DNA of 64,000 nt. Source: Arsenicicoccus piscis (lineage in GTDB: Bacteria; Actinomycetota; Actinomycetes; Actinomycetales; Dermatophilaceae). Shown here one piece after another: positions 52,767-61,178 of this stretch. Made by a program: the position numbers and the translations under genes. Each line of letters opens with the position of its first letter. Within the stretch, counting starts at the first letter, position 1. Below the pieces are notes generated by a model that had not been told where the DNA came from, ran no database searches, and was given only the letters and a program-made list of their open reading frames with translations. The DNA is taken from the NCBI RefSeq assembly GCF_022568835.1, contig NZ_JAKZHV010000002.1, positions 434,001 through 498,000 on the forward strand, read 5' to 3'.

Positions 52767-54095
52767 GTGCACCCTTCCACCGGACACCCTTCCACCGGAC
52801 ACCCGGGACAAGACCGTCCCGAGACGGTCTTCACCTACGGCGCGCCCCAGCTGAGGTTCGGCACCGGCGCGGCCGACGAGATCGGCCACGACCTGCACCA
52901 GCTCGGGGCCGAGCGCGTGCTGGTGGTCACCGACGCGGGCGTGGCCCGTGCCGGGGTCGCGGACCGGGTGGCCGAGCAGGTGCGCGGCGTCGGGGTCGAG
53001 GTGGTGGTCTACGAGGGTGTGCACGTCGAGCCGACCGACGCCAGCCTGCTGGCGGCCGTGGCCTTCGGGCGCGAGCACGGGCCCTTCGACGCCTTCGTCG
53101 CCGTCGGCGGCGGGTCGAGCATCGACACCGCCAAGGCGATCAACCTGATGACCACCAACGACGGCGAGCTGGGTGACTACCTCAACGCCCCGATCGGCGC
53201 CGGCCGCGCCCCGCAGCGTCCGCTCAAGCCGCTCGTCGCGGTCCCCACGACGACCGGCACCGGGTCGGAGAGCACGACCATCTGCGTGCTGGACGTGCTG
53301 GACCTCAAGGTCAAGACCGGCATCAGCCACGCCCGGCTGCGGCCGACGCTGGCGGTCATCGACCCGCTGCTGACGCTGTCGCAGCCGGCCGGGGTGACCG
53401 CGGCCGCGGGCATGGACATCCTGTGCCACGCGCTGGAGTCCTACACCGCCCGCCCCTACACCAGCTATGAGCGCAAGCGGCCCGAGCAGCGGGTCCCCTA
53501 CTGCGGGGCCAACCCGATCGCCGACCTGTGGTCCGAGCAGGCGATGACCCTGCTCGCCGGAGCGTTCCGCACGGCGGTGCGCGACGGCGGCGACCTGGAC
53601 GCCCGCGGCGCGATGGCCATGGCGGCGACCTTCGCGGGGCTCGGCTTCGGCAACGCCGGGGTGCACGTCCCGCACGCCAACGCCTACCCGATCGCCGGGC
53701 GGGTCAAGGACTTCCGGCCCCGGGACTACCCGCGGGACGAGCCGATGATCCCGCACGGGATGAGCGTCGCGCTGACCGCGCCGGAGGCCTTCCGGTTCAC
53801 CTTCGAGGCGTGCCCCGACCGGCACCTGCGCGCCGCCGCACTGCTCGGCGCCGGGGCACCCGGCCGCGACTACGACCGGGTGCCCGAGGCGGAGCGGCTG
53901 CCCGCGGTGCTCGTGGACCTCATGCGCGACATCGACCTGCCCAACGGCTGCGGCGCGGTCGGCTACGACGCCGGCGACATCCCCGCGCTGGTCGAGGGCA
54001 CGATGGCGCAGCAGCGGCTGCTGAGCACGGCCCCGCGACCGGTCACCGAGGAGGACGTGGCCGGCATCTTCGAGCGCAGCCTCACCCTCTGGTAG
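52767..54095 (+). CDS. Iron-containing alcohol dehydrogenase, hydroxyacid-oxoacid transhydrogenase type
   Basis: A 442-residue group III dehydrogenase. The N-terminal NAD domain has 'GAERVLVVTDAGVARAGVAD' and 'FDAFVAVGGGSSIDTAKAIN'. The C-terminal metal domain has 'PTLAVIDPLLTLSQPAGVTA', 'GMDILCHALESYTARPYTSY', 'GNAGVHVPHANAYPIAG' and 'PMIPHGMSVALTAPEAF' (His and Asp metal ligands). The 'HANAYPIAG' and 'PRDYPRDEP' segments fit the ADHFE1-like branch that couples 4-hydroxybutyrate oxidation to 2-oxoglutarate reduction. The N-terminus is a tiny repeat (HPSTGHPSTGHP). The GTG start has only a weak ribosome site. It overlaps the convergent anti-sigma-like gene by 14 bp. Confidence 0.85.
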   Translation: MHPSTGHPSTGHPGQDRPETVFTYGAPQLRFGTGAADEIGHDLHQLGAERVLVVTDAGVARAGVADRVAEQVRGVGVEVVVYEGVHVEPTDASLLAAVAFGREHGPFDAFVAVGGGSSIDTAKAINLMTTNDGELGDYLNAPIGAGRAPQRPLKPLVAVPTTTGTGSESTTICVLDVLDLKVKTGISHARLRPTLAVIDPLLTLSQPAGVTAAAGMDILCHALESYTARPYTSYERKRPEQRVPYCGANPIADLWSEQAMTLLAGAFRTAVRDGGDLDARGAMAMAATFAGLGFGNAGVHVPHANAYPIAGRVKDFRPRDYPRDEPMIPHGMSVALTAPEAFRFTFEACPDRHLRAAALLGAGAPGRDYDRVPEAERLPAVLVDLMRDIDLPNGCGAVGYDAGDIPALVEGTMAQQRLLSTAPRPVTEEDVAGIFERSLTLW

Positions 54096-55086
54096 ACCCC
54101 GCCGGCGACGGTTCCGTGCGGGTCACCGGCCCGCCGCCCTCGGACAGGCCCGCGTCGACGTCGGTCAGCACCCGCCCGTCGGCCAGCCGCACGTCGTAGC
54201 GCAGCAGCGTCCCACCGGTCTCGCGCCCCGACGCCCCGCTCGGCACGGCCAGCGCCGGTCCCGGCCACCACGCGGTGTAGCGCCCGTCCTTGACGGTGGC
54301 CTGCACGGTGCGGCCCGGCGCGTGGATGGTGACGCCGACGACACCCGCACCGACCGGCCCGTCGATCATGGAGACGACGGGGTCCCCGGCGTACTGCGCG
54401 ATGTTGCCCTCGACGATCCGTCCGGCGGCCGGCGGGACCTGCGGGCCGCTCTGCCCGGCGGACCCGGTGCTGACGTCGGACACCTCGCCCGACCCGGCCA
54501 CGTTGTGCGCCAGGCAGAAGGCGCTCATCGCCGACGGGCTGTCCTGGTGGAAGACCACGCTCACCACCTCGCCGCGCCGGTCGGCCAGCGCCACCGGGAT
54601 GGTGCGCGGGTCGAACGGGCGGTCCCGCTCGACGACCTGCTGCAGCGGGTTGCCGCCCAGCTGGTCGCGGCAGGCCTGCACCACGGCGGCGAGGTCGCGG
54701 TCGGCCACCGCGCTCGGGGCCGCGGTCCACGAGGCATAGGCCCGGCCCGAGCCCCCGGTGCCCGGCCACAGGACCGAGGCGGCACCGACGGCGACGGCGA
54801 CCGCGGGCACCCCCCACGCCAGGCGCCGGACGACGGCGCGCCGGGCGCGCGGTGCCGTCCCCGCGGTGCGGGCCGGCCGAGCGGCGCGGGCCGCTCCAGC
54901 GCTGCGGGGTCGCCGAGCGGCCGGGTCGGCCGCGACGTCGGGGGTGCCGGGGTCGGTGGCGAGGACCCGCGCGAGCAGCGCGTCGGCGCGCTCACGCTGC
55001 TGCGTCGACAGCGTGCGGTCGGCGGGGTCCAGGGTGCGCAGGACGGTGTCCATCCGGTGGTCGGGGAAGGGCAGGCGGTCGGTCAT
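54082..55086 (-). CDS. Membrane protein partnered with the ECF sigma factor (anti-sigma-like)
   Basis: A 334-residue protein, not recognised by family. The cytoplasmic N-terminus (about 85 residues: 'MDTVLRTLDPADRTLSTQQR', 'ALLARVLATDPGTPDV') is followed by one membrane helix ('LAWGVPAVAVAVGAASVLW') and a long outer domain with 'ASWTAAPSAVADRDLAAVVQ' and beta-rich sequence to the end. It overlaps the sigma gene stop by 4 bp (ATGA), the typical place of an anti-sigma factor or of an uncharacterised sensor. No zinc-binding anti-sigma His/Cys motif was seen, so the role is inferred from position and topology. Confidence 0.7.
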   Translation of the reverse strand: MTDRLPFPDHRMDTVLRTLDPADRTLSTQQRERADALLARVLATDPGTPDVAADPAARRPRSAGAARAARPARTAGTAPRARRAVVRRLAWGVPAVAVAVGAASVLWPGTGGSGRAYASWTAAPSAVADRDLAAVVQACRDQLGGNPLQQVVERDRPFDPRTIPVALADRRGEVVSVVFHQDSPSAMSAFCLAHNVAGSGEVSDVSTGSAGQSGPQVPPAAGRIVEGNIAQYAGDPVVSMIDGPVGAGVVGVTIHAPGRTVQATVKDGRYTAWWPGPALAVPSGASGRETGGTLLRYDVRLADGRVLTDVDAGLSEGGGPVTRTEPSPAGSTRG

Positions 55087-55637
55087 CGCAGGGTCTCCTT
55101 CGCGAGGGCGGCGGACGCGGCGGCGGGGTCGCTCGCGTCGAGGTGGTGACGCAGGGCGCGGCGGGCGCGCATGAGGCGCAGCCGGTAGGCCGCGGGAGAA
55201 ATGCCGAGGACCCGGGCGGCCTGGGGCGAGGTGAGGTCGTCCAGGACGGTCAGCGCCAGCGCCTCCTGCTCGACGGCGCTGAGCCGTTGCCACGCCCGCG
55301 CGAGGTCGACGCGCTGGGCGGCGAGCTCGGGGTCTACGGTCTGGGTGCGCGGCGACACGTCCGCGAGGCGGACGGTCAGCGCGGTGCGCCGCTGCTCGCC
55401 CCGACGGGCGTTGAGCAGGCAGTGACGCGCGATAGTGAAGACCCAGGCGCGCAACGGGTCGGTCCGGGCCGGGGCGTCGTCCAGGCGACGCCACACGACC
55501 AGGAAGGTCTCGGCCACGACGTCCTCGGCCTGGGTGGGGTGCACCCGGCGCTGGACGAAGCGCAGCACGTCGTCATGGGTCTCGGCGAAGACCGCTCGGA
55601 AGCGGTGCTCGCGGGGCTGTTCGGTCGTCACACCCAC
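55083..55637 (-). CDS. ECF-type RNA polymerase sigma factor
   Basis: A 184-residue sigma70-family protein. Region 2 is 'FAETHDDVLRFVQRRV' with 'PTQAEDVVAETFLVVWRRLD' and 'LRAWVFTIARHCLLNARRGE'. Region 4 is 'LSAVEQEALALTVLDDLTSP' plus the helix-turn-helix 'QAARVLGISPAAYRLRLMRA'. It directs polymerase to a small regulon, probably in response to an envelope signal sensed by the coupled membrane protein. The start is GTG 55637 or GTG 55631. Confidence 0.93.
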   Translation of the reverse strand: MGVTTEQPREHRFRAVFAETHDDVLRFVQRRVHPTQAEDVVAETFLVVWRRLDDAPARTDPLRAWVFTIARHCLLNARRGEQRRTALTVRLADVSPRTQTVDPELAAQRVDLARAWQRLSAVEQEALALTVLDDLTSPQAARVLGISPAAYRLRLMRARRALRHHLDASDPAAASAALAKETLR

Positions 55638-55698
55638 TACGTGTCCGCTCCGCCGCTCGCTGTTTCGCGCCCGGTCCGGCCCCAGGGCGGACCGGGCG

Positions 55699-56550
55699 CT
55701 ACTCGCCGCCGATGCCGGTGCGCTCCACGCCCTCGACGATCCAGCGCTGCAGCAGCAGGAACATCGCGAGCAACGGCAGGATGCCGATGAGCGCGGCCGC
55801 GAACAGCGAGGACAGGTTGATGGACTGCGCCGTGAGGAACGTCGACAGCGCCACCTGGACGGTCCAGGACTGGGCGTCGCGGCCGATGACGAGGGGCCAC
55901 AGGAACGCGTTCCACGACCCGATGAAGGTGATCGTGCCGATCGCCGACGCGAAGCCGAGCGAGTTGGGCACCACGACCCGCCAGAACGTCCCCCACCAGG
56001 ACAGACCGTCGAGGAACGCGGCCTCCTCGATCTCCTTGGGGAAGCCGAGGAAGAACTGTCTGAACAAGAACGTCGACAGCGCCTGGAACAGGCCCGGGAT
56101 GATCAGGCCGCGCAGGGTGGAGATCCACCCGAGGGTCGAGACGAGCACGAAGCTCGGCACGAAGGTGATCGCGGCGGGGATCAGCAGGGTCGCCGTGATC
56201 AGCCAGAACACCAGCCCCGACCAGCGGTAGGGGATGCGCGCGAGGCCGTAGCCCGCCATCCCCGACAGCACCAGCACCCCGAGGGTCTGCACGACGGCGA
56301 TGATGACCGAGTTGAGCAGGGCGCGCCCCATCGGGACGGCGGGGTCGCGGAACACGTCCACCAGGTTCGAGAAGCGCCACGACGGCGGCAGCCAGGCCCA
56401 GTCGGGGGCGGTGATCTCGGGCTCGGACATGAGCGCGTTGCGCACGAGCAGGTAGAACGGCACCAGGAAGACCAGCGCCAGCACCGCCAGTGCTGCGTAG
56501 CGCAGGGCAGCACTCACGTGGTCGGCGCGGCTGTTGCGGACGATCGCCAT
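55699..56550 (-). CDS. Sugar ABC transporter permease (MalG type)
   Basis: A 283-residue inner-membrane subunit with six predicted helices. It starts 'ALRYAALAVLALVFLVPFYL', then 'GRALLNSVIIAVVQTLGVLV'. The EAA loop is 'FPKEIEEAAFLDGLSWWGTF', and it ends 'RWIVEGVERTGIGGE'. This is the CUT1 family that imports oligosaccharides. The ATG overlaps the MalF-like stop by 1 bp. No ATPase gene is present; such importers often share a common ATPase encoded elsewhere. Confidence 0.93.
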   Translation of the reverse strand: MAIVRNSRADHVSAALRYAALAVLALVFLVPFYLLVRNALMSEPEITAPDWAWLPPSWRFSNLVDVFRDPAVPMGRALLNSVIIAVVQTLGVLVLSGMAGYGLARIPYRWSGLVFWLITATLLIPAAITFVPSFVLVSTLGWISTLRGLIIPGLFQALSTFLFRQFFLGFPKEIEEAAFLDGLSWWGTFWRVVVPNSLGFASAIGTITFIGSWNAFLWPLVIGRDAQSWTVQVALSTFLTAQSINLSSLFAAALIGILPLLAMFLLLQRWIVEGVERTGIGGE

Positions 56551-57497
56551 CAGTCCCCTCCTCGTCCGATGCCGGTGATCCGCCCCTGGACCAGGGCGAC
56601 GATCGCGATGAGCAGCGCGAGGATCACCGCGCCGGCGGTCCCGTGCCCGAAGTCCTGACCGCTGCCGAGCGCCACGTAGTAGAGGTAGACGAGCGGCGGC
56701 CGCGCGTAGGGCGGGTAGGTCCCGAAGGTGTTGAGGATGTTGTAGAACTCGTCGAACGCCTGGAACGCGTTGACCAGCAGGAGGAGCAGCACGGCGGTCG
56801 AGGTGGCGCGCAGCTGCGGCAGCGTGATGTAGCGGAACGACTGCCACTGCGAGGCGCCGTCGATGGCGGCGGCCTCGTAGAGGGTCGGTGAGATCCGTTG
56901 CAGCCCAGCGAGGAACAAGATCATGTAGAACCCGACCTGCAGCCACAGCCGGGCCGAGACGATGACCAGCCAGTACCACGGCGGGTGGGTGACCGACAGG
57001 AACGGGATCGGGTCCTGGCCGAACCAGCCGAGCACGGTGTTGACCAGCCCGAAGCGCACGCCGGAGAAGATGGACATCTTCCAGATGAGCGCGGCGACGA
57101 CATAGGAGCAGGCGGTCGGCAGGAAGAACACCGACCGGAAGAACGCCTGCATGACCCGCGTCCGGGCGACCAGCACCGCCACGAGGAGCGACAACACGAA
57201 GGTCGTCGGCACGATGAACGCCGCGAACACCACGAAGGTGAGCAGCGAGTCGCGGAACGACGGGTCGCCGAGCATGTCCGCGTAGTTGCCGAGCCCGACG
57301 AACTTCGTTGGTGTGACGGTGTTGTAGGCGTCGAAGAAGGACAGGTAGAGCGACCACAGGATCGGCACGTAGATGAAGACGACCAGGCCGAGGAAGAACG
57401 GCCCGACGAACACCCAGAACCAGACGTTCTGGTCCTGCCGCCCCCGCAGCCGCTGGGCCAGCGGGGGACGGTCTACGGGACGGTCTGTGGCGCTCAG
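56550..57497 (-). CDS. Sugar ABC transporter permease (MalF type), probable CTG start
   Basis: A 315-residue CUT1 permease. The first helix is 'WFWVFVGPFFLGLVVFIYVP', then 'LWSLYLSFFDAYNTVTPTKF', 'GLGNYADMLGDPSFRDSLL', the EAA loop 'ISPTLYEAAAIDGASQWQSF' and a last helix 'GAVILALLIAIVALVQGRI'. There is no ATG, GTG or TTG in frame ahead of the first helix. A CTG directly overlaps the binding-protein stop as CTGA, mimicking the ATGA/GTGA overlaps seen elsewhere, and is taken as the start. The first ATG would remove helix 1. Confidence 0.85.
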   Translation of the reverse strand: MSATDRPVDRPPLAQRLRGRQDQNVWFWVFVGPFFLGLVVFIYVPILWSLYLSFFDAYNTVTPTKFVGLGNYADMLGDPSFRDSLLTFVVFAAFIVPTTFVLSLLVAVLVARTRVMQAFFRSVFFLPTACSYVVAALIWKMSIFSGVRFGLVNTVLGWFGQDPIPFLSVTHPPWYWLVIVSARLWLQVGFYMILFLAGLQRISPTLYEAAAIDGASQWQSFRYITLPQLRATSTAVLLLLLVNAFQAFDEFYNILNTFGTYPPYARPPLVYLYYVALGSGQDFGHGTAGAVILALLIAIVALVQGRITGIGRGGD

Positions 57498-58804
57498 CTC
57501 GTGACCCGCTTCAGCTCGGCCTCGACGACGGGCTTCACGACGGCGATCTGCGCGGCGGGGTCGGCGCCGTCCTTGACGATGCGACTCATCATGTCGCCGA
57601 ATGCCGTGGCGCACTTGGGAGTCCACAGCAGCGGGGTCTGCGCGTGACCGAAGTCCTGGACGAGCTTGGCGGCGTCGGCGGCCGGCCCGGTCTTGAGCTT
57701 GTCGGCCTTGCTGACGAGGGACTGACGAGCCGGGATGTGGAAGCCGTAGGCGGTGGCCCACTCGAGCTGCTTGTCGGTCTGGTCGACCCACAGCCACTGC
57801 ACGAACTTCTTTGCGGCGTCGACGTTCTTGCTCTTGGTGCTGACGCAGGAGCCGTAGGCGCCGACCGGGACCGACTGCTTGCCACCCGACATCGCCGGCC
57901 ACGGCAGGACACCGAAGTCGTCGCCGAGCGCCTTCTGGATGTCGGGGAGGGTCCACAGGCCGGTCCACTGGATGGCGCACAGGCCCTGGGTGAGGGCGGA
58001 CGCGTCGAACCAGTCCTTGGGCGCGCCAAGCAGCAGGGCGTTGCTGGTGAACAGCTCACGCAGCTTGCCGAGCGCCGCCGCGGCGGCAGGCGTGCCGAAG
58101 CCGAACGTGTTGTCGGGGGTGAGGTAGTCCGCGCCGGCCGCCCACAGCATGGGGCCGCCGAGACCGAGGCCGCCGTCGTTGCCGAGGAACAGGCCCTTGA
58201 CCTTGGAGTCGGTGAGCTTCTTTGCAGCAGCGACGAGCTCGTCGATCGTGGTGGGCGGCTTGACACCGGCCTTCTCGAGCATGGACTTGCGGTAGACGAG
58301 CAGCTGCATGTCGATGACCTGAGGCACCGCGTAGACCTTGCCTTGGTAGGTCATCCGGTCGAGGATCGCCTTGTTGAAGTCGTCCTTGGCGCTCGCCACG
58401 ACCTCGGTCAGATCGGCGACCTGACCCGCCTTGATCATGTCGATCGTCGGGCCGTTGCCGTACTCGAACACGTCGGGACCGGCGTCGGTCAGCAGCGACG
58501 CCGCCGTCGACTGGTCGTAGTCACCGGGCTTCCACGACACGGTGACCTTGGCGTCGGGGTAGGCCGCGGCGAACTTCTCCACCGCTTGCTGCGTCCCGGC
58601 CTCGCCGTACTGGTGGTACCACTGCGACAGCGCCGGCTTGCCACCCGCCGCTCCCCCGGACGTCGCCGCCGTCTCGCGGCCGGTGTTGCCGCCGCACGCC
58701 GCCAGCGCGCTGGCGGCGGCCAGTCCGCCGCCGAGGGCGAAGAGGCGGCGCCTGGCCAGCGGCGTCTCGAGGACGGTGCGGGACGAGCGGGGAGTGTGAG
58801 TCAT
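57494..58804 (-). CDS. Sugar ABC transporter substrate-binding lipoprotein
   Basis: A 436-residue family-1 binding protein. The signal has twin arginines ('LARRRLFALGGGLAAASALA') and lipobox LAAC. The body shows 'ALSQWYHQYGEAGTQQAVEK', 'GPDVFEYGNGPTIDMIKAGQ', 'GKVYAVPQVIDMQLLVYRKS' and 'SCVSTKSKNVDAAKKFVQWL', typical of oligosaccharide receptors. The ATG follows GGAAGG. It heads the binding protein-MalF-MalG unit. Unlike the damaged importer in the first 3.4 kb of the window, this one is complete apart from the missing ATPase. Confidence 0.93.
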   Translation of the reverse strand: MTHTPRSSRTVLETPLARRRLFALGGGLAAASALAACGGNTGRETAATSGGAAGGKPALSQWYHQYGEAGTQQAVEKFAAAYPDAKVTVSWKPGDYDQSTAASLLTDAGPDVFEYGNGPTIDMIKAGQVADLTEVVASAKDDFNKAILDRMTYQGKVYAVPQVIDMQLLVYRKSMLEKAGVKPPTTIDELVAAAKKLTDSKVKGLFLGNDGGLGLGGPMLWAAGADYLTPDNTFGFGTPAAAAALGKLRELFTSNALLLGAPKDWFDASALTQGLCAIQWTGLWTLPDIQKALGDDFGVLPWPAMSGGKQSVPVGAYGSCVSTKSKNVDAAKKFVQWLWVDQTDKQLEWATAYGFHIPARQSLVSKADKLKTGPAADAAKLVQDFGHAQTPLLWTPKCATAFGDMMSRIVKDGADPAAQIAVVKPVVEAELKRVTS

Positions 58805-58921
58805 GACCAACCTTCCGGAGACGGACTGAGCTGGGTCCACCGTAGAACCGCCGCCCCTGATGCGCCCGGCAAGGGCGCGCCGTGGACGGGGTCGGGTCGG
58901 TGCTGGTGCGGGCCTGGGCTT

Positions 58922-58963
58922 GAAGGTGCCCGAGTAGGTCGGCTCGACGCCAGACGCGATCGC
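58922..58963. pseudogene. 42-bp fragment matching the uvrA-like gene
   Basis: This 42-bp stretch matches 63087-63128, inside the UvrA-like gene, with two mismatches and in the same orientation. It is joined directly to a transposase remnant, so it is a captured or left-over scrap. Nothing else recognisable lies between the binding-protein promoter and this point. Confidence 0.75.
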
Positions 58964-59016
58964 GAGTGCTCCTTCGCCCTCGTGGAGCAGTGGCGAGGAC
59001 TGGCCACCCGCTACGA
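58961..59016 (+). pseudogene. Transposase C-terminal remnant (IS5-like)
   Basis: The plus strand reads 'RECSFALVEQWRGLATRYE', the conserved end of IS5/IS427-type transposases (usually ...QWRGLATRYDK). Only about 19 codons remain. Confidence 0.65.
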
Positions 59017-59163
59017 AATCTCTTTCTCCAGCTCAGGAATACGTGCGGCGTCATCGGTCGTCGCGTAGTAGGTGGACCGGGCGATCTGCGCGTCGGTGCC
59101 CTTCAGCACCGTGCAGATCGGCTTGACGCCGTGCCGATCCTTGTGCTTGTCGATGAAAGCGAC
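59011..59163 (-). pseudogene. Transposase N-terminal remnant (IS3-family OrfB-like)
   Basis: The minus strand reads 'VAFIDKHKDRHGVKPICTVL' and then 'ARSTYYATTDDAARIPELEKEI' before a stop, the start of IS3-family integrase-type transposases (…FIDAHR..GVEPIC..L.VAPSTYY). About 50 codons remain with no start codon or catalytic domain. Confidence 0.7.
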
Positions 59164-59247
59164 TCAAGAGACATGTCCTAGAGGACGACGCCGAGCCTCG
59201 TTCAGGACGGGATCAGCAGCTCCGTCCTGGATTGGCACGTGCGGTGA

Positions 59248-59285
59248 ATCGGCTCCACAGCCGCGGCCACGGCTGTGGAGCCGAT
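59248..59285. terminator. 15-bp stem hairpin after the ABM gene
   Basis: ATCGGCTCCACAGCC pairs perfectly with GGCTGTGGAGCCGAT across 8 nt. It lies 37 bp beyond the stop of the minus-strand monooxygenase gene and is probably its terminator. Confidence 0.7.
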
Positions 59286-59321
59286 CGGGGCCGCACCCCG
59301 ATGTCAATCGACGCTGATGCT

Positions 59322-59633
59322 CTAGGAGGTCTCGCCGGGCAGCTTGTACGCGATCACGTCGACGTTCTGGATGCTCGGTTCGGTGCTGAACAGATCTGCT
59401 CCCTGCGCAGCAAGTGCCTGACCGACACCACCCGAGAGGTGGGTCTGACGGGCCTCGTCGTCGGGGAACACGTCGAAGATCCCGAAGGTCGATTCGTCGA
59501 ACTGCAGAGCGAACCAGGCCCGCGTACCCTCCTCCTGCTCGACGATGGGACGGGCGCTGCGGAGAAAGTCCGCGACGTCCTTCTCCTTCCCGGGCTTGGC
59601 GTGCACGATGACAGACAATGCAGAGTTGATCAT
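59322..59633 (-). CDS. ABM-domain putative quinol monooxygenase
   Basis: A 103-residue protein with the antibiotic-biosynthesis-monooxygenase fold: 'ALSVIVHAKPGKEKDVADFL', 'PIVEQEEGTRAWFALQFDES' and 'FGIFDVFPDDEARQTHLSGG'. Proteins of this size form ferredoxin-like dimers; some oxidise quinols or degrade haem, many are uncharacterised. The ATG follows AGGAAACC. It starts 7 bp after the DJ-1/PfpI gene and is cotranscribed with it, suggesting a joint role in redox or carbonyl stress. Confidence 0.85.
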   Translation of the reverse strand: MINSALSVIVHAKPGKEKDVADFLRSARPIVEQEEGTRAWFALQFDESTFGIFDVFPDDEARQTHLSGGVGQALAAQGADLFSTEPSIQNVDVIAYKLPGETS

Positions 59634-59640
59634 GGTTTCC

Positions 59641-60189
59641 TCACTTGTCCTGGCTGAACAGCTCGATGATCGCGGCGCAGAAGGCGGGGAGATCCTCGGG
59701 CGAGCGGCTGGTGATTAGGTTCCCGTCGCGTGCCACCTCTTCGTCGACGACGTTCGCTCCGGCATTGCGCAGGTCGGTGCGGATGCTCGGGTACGAGGTC
59801 AGCGTCCGACCCTCCACGACACCGGCCTCGATCAGCGTCCACGGTCCGTGGCAGATCGCGGCAACGGGCTTGCCGGCGACCATGGCGTCGCGCACGAACC
59901 CGACTGCGTCGGTGTCCATCCGCAACTGGTCGGGGTTGACCGTGCCGCCCGGAAGCAGCAGGGCGTCGTAGTCGTCGGCCGAGGCGGACTTCACCAGGGC
60001 ATCGACCGGGAACGTTCCGGCCTCATCCAGGTCGTTCTTGCGGGCCTTGATCTCGCCCTCGTGCAGCGACAGCAGCTCGGTGGTGGCCCCCGCGTCCTGC
60101 AGAGCCTGTCTGGGCTGTTCGAGCTCCACGCGCTCGACGCCGTCCGCGGCCAGGATCGCTATCCGCTTGCCGTGCAATTCGTCTGCCAT
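59641..60189 (-). CDS. DJ-1/PfpI-family protein (type 1 glutamine amidotransferase-like)
   Basis: A 182-residue protein. It has 'KRIAILAADGVERVELEQPR' at the start, the conserved Glu there, then 'DYDALLLPGGTVNPDQLR' and the nucleophile elbow 'VAAICHGPWTLIEAG' (Cys-His). 'TSYPSIRTDLRNAGANVVDEE' follows. This is the YhbO/PfpI group reported as protein deglycases or stress chaperone-like enzymes. The start is ATG. The ABM gene follows immediately. Confidence 0.92.
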   Translation of the reverse strand: MADELHGKRIAILAADGVERVELEQPRQALQDAGATTELLSLHEGEIKARKNDLDEAGTFPVDALVKSASADDYDALLLPGGTVNPDQLRMDTDAVGFVRDAMVAGKPVAAICHGPWTLIEAGVVEGRTLTSYPSIRTDLRNAGANVVDEEVARDGNLITSRSPEDLPAFCAAIIELFSQDK

Positions 60190-61178
60190 GTTCTGCTCCG
60201 TTCTGTGGGAGGTGACGGCCTGCCCGTGCGGGCGAGCCGCACGCTGTCCGTCCGGGCAGCGTGGTTCGGGTGCAGGACGACTCGCGTGCAGTCGTCGTTG
60301 CGCTCATCGGAGTGCCGGCAGGTGTTGGCTGCCGATTCTCGGGCCGGATCCTGGGAGACGATGGAGAAGCTTCGGCCCTGTTGTCGACGATGACCTGCCG
60401 CCATCGACGGTTGTCGTTCTTCACCGGGGCCTGCCCGGATGTGAGCGCCGGGCGCGCTTTCCAGCATAGACATCGTTGGTCAGGGACGGGCCGCACGTCG
60501 CCATCTCGTGCGGGACGCCGGGACGCCGGGACGCCGGAGCACGAAGACGTCGACGACTCCGATGCCGCCGGGGTACCGCACCGATCGCATCCGGCGATTC
60601 GAGCCCGTCGCCGGATCTCCGGTCGAGCACGAACTGCACGGGATCGGTCGTGGAGTCGTCGACGGCGATGGCCGGCAGGCCACATATCGGCGAGCTCGGC
60701 GTCATCGTTCTCCATCTCGACCCAGTCCTCGCCGAGGCGCAGGCAGTCCTGGTGGCCGGCGGGGGGTCGTAGCGTCTCGGCCTGCCCGCTGCCGAGTCCG
60801 CTCCCGAGCCCCGTCACCGCGACGCCGCAGGCCTCTGCCCGGTCCGGCTGCGGTCGGGCAGTCGTTCATCGGACTGCGCCCGTGGGTCATGCGGAACCCG
60901 CGGAAGATGGTGAACGGCACGACCCTGCGGGTTCCCGTCGGACTCGCGCGTCATGACCCCGCGATCCCGCGCCCCGGCACGGCGCCGACCATGGGGCGAA
61001 ACGTCCGGTCAGCGTCGTTCGAGGGTCGCCGGTTCACGACCTCATCGCAGACGGCGCGGAGCGCCTGCTGACCGAGTTCCGCATGCACGCGGCGTGGATT
61101 CTCGATCGGGCGACGCAGGTTGCTCGTCCGATGCGCCCGTTGCGTGGGGTCATTGCCCTCATCGAAGCCTTCCGACTC
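60190..61178. other. About 1 kb without a recognisable gene
   Basis: Open frames exist on both strands but all are Arg/Pro/Ser-rich and lack family features or ribosome sites. Short protein-like pieces appear in different minus-strand frames (for example 'LRLGEDWVEMENDDAELAD' and 'LPAIAVDDSTTDPVQFVLD', 60640-60760), as if one gene had decayed by frameshifts. A GGGACGCC triplet repeat lies near 60513. No RNA gene, promoter or mobile-element end was identified. Confidence 0.5.

Noticed and set aside
60261..60956. A 231-codon plus-strand gene
   Set aside because: No ribosome site, no recognisable domain and low-complexity Arg/Ser content.
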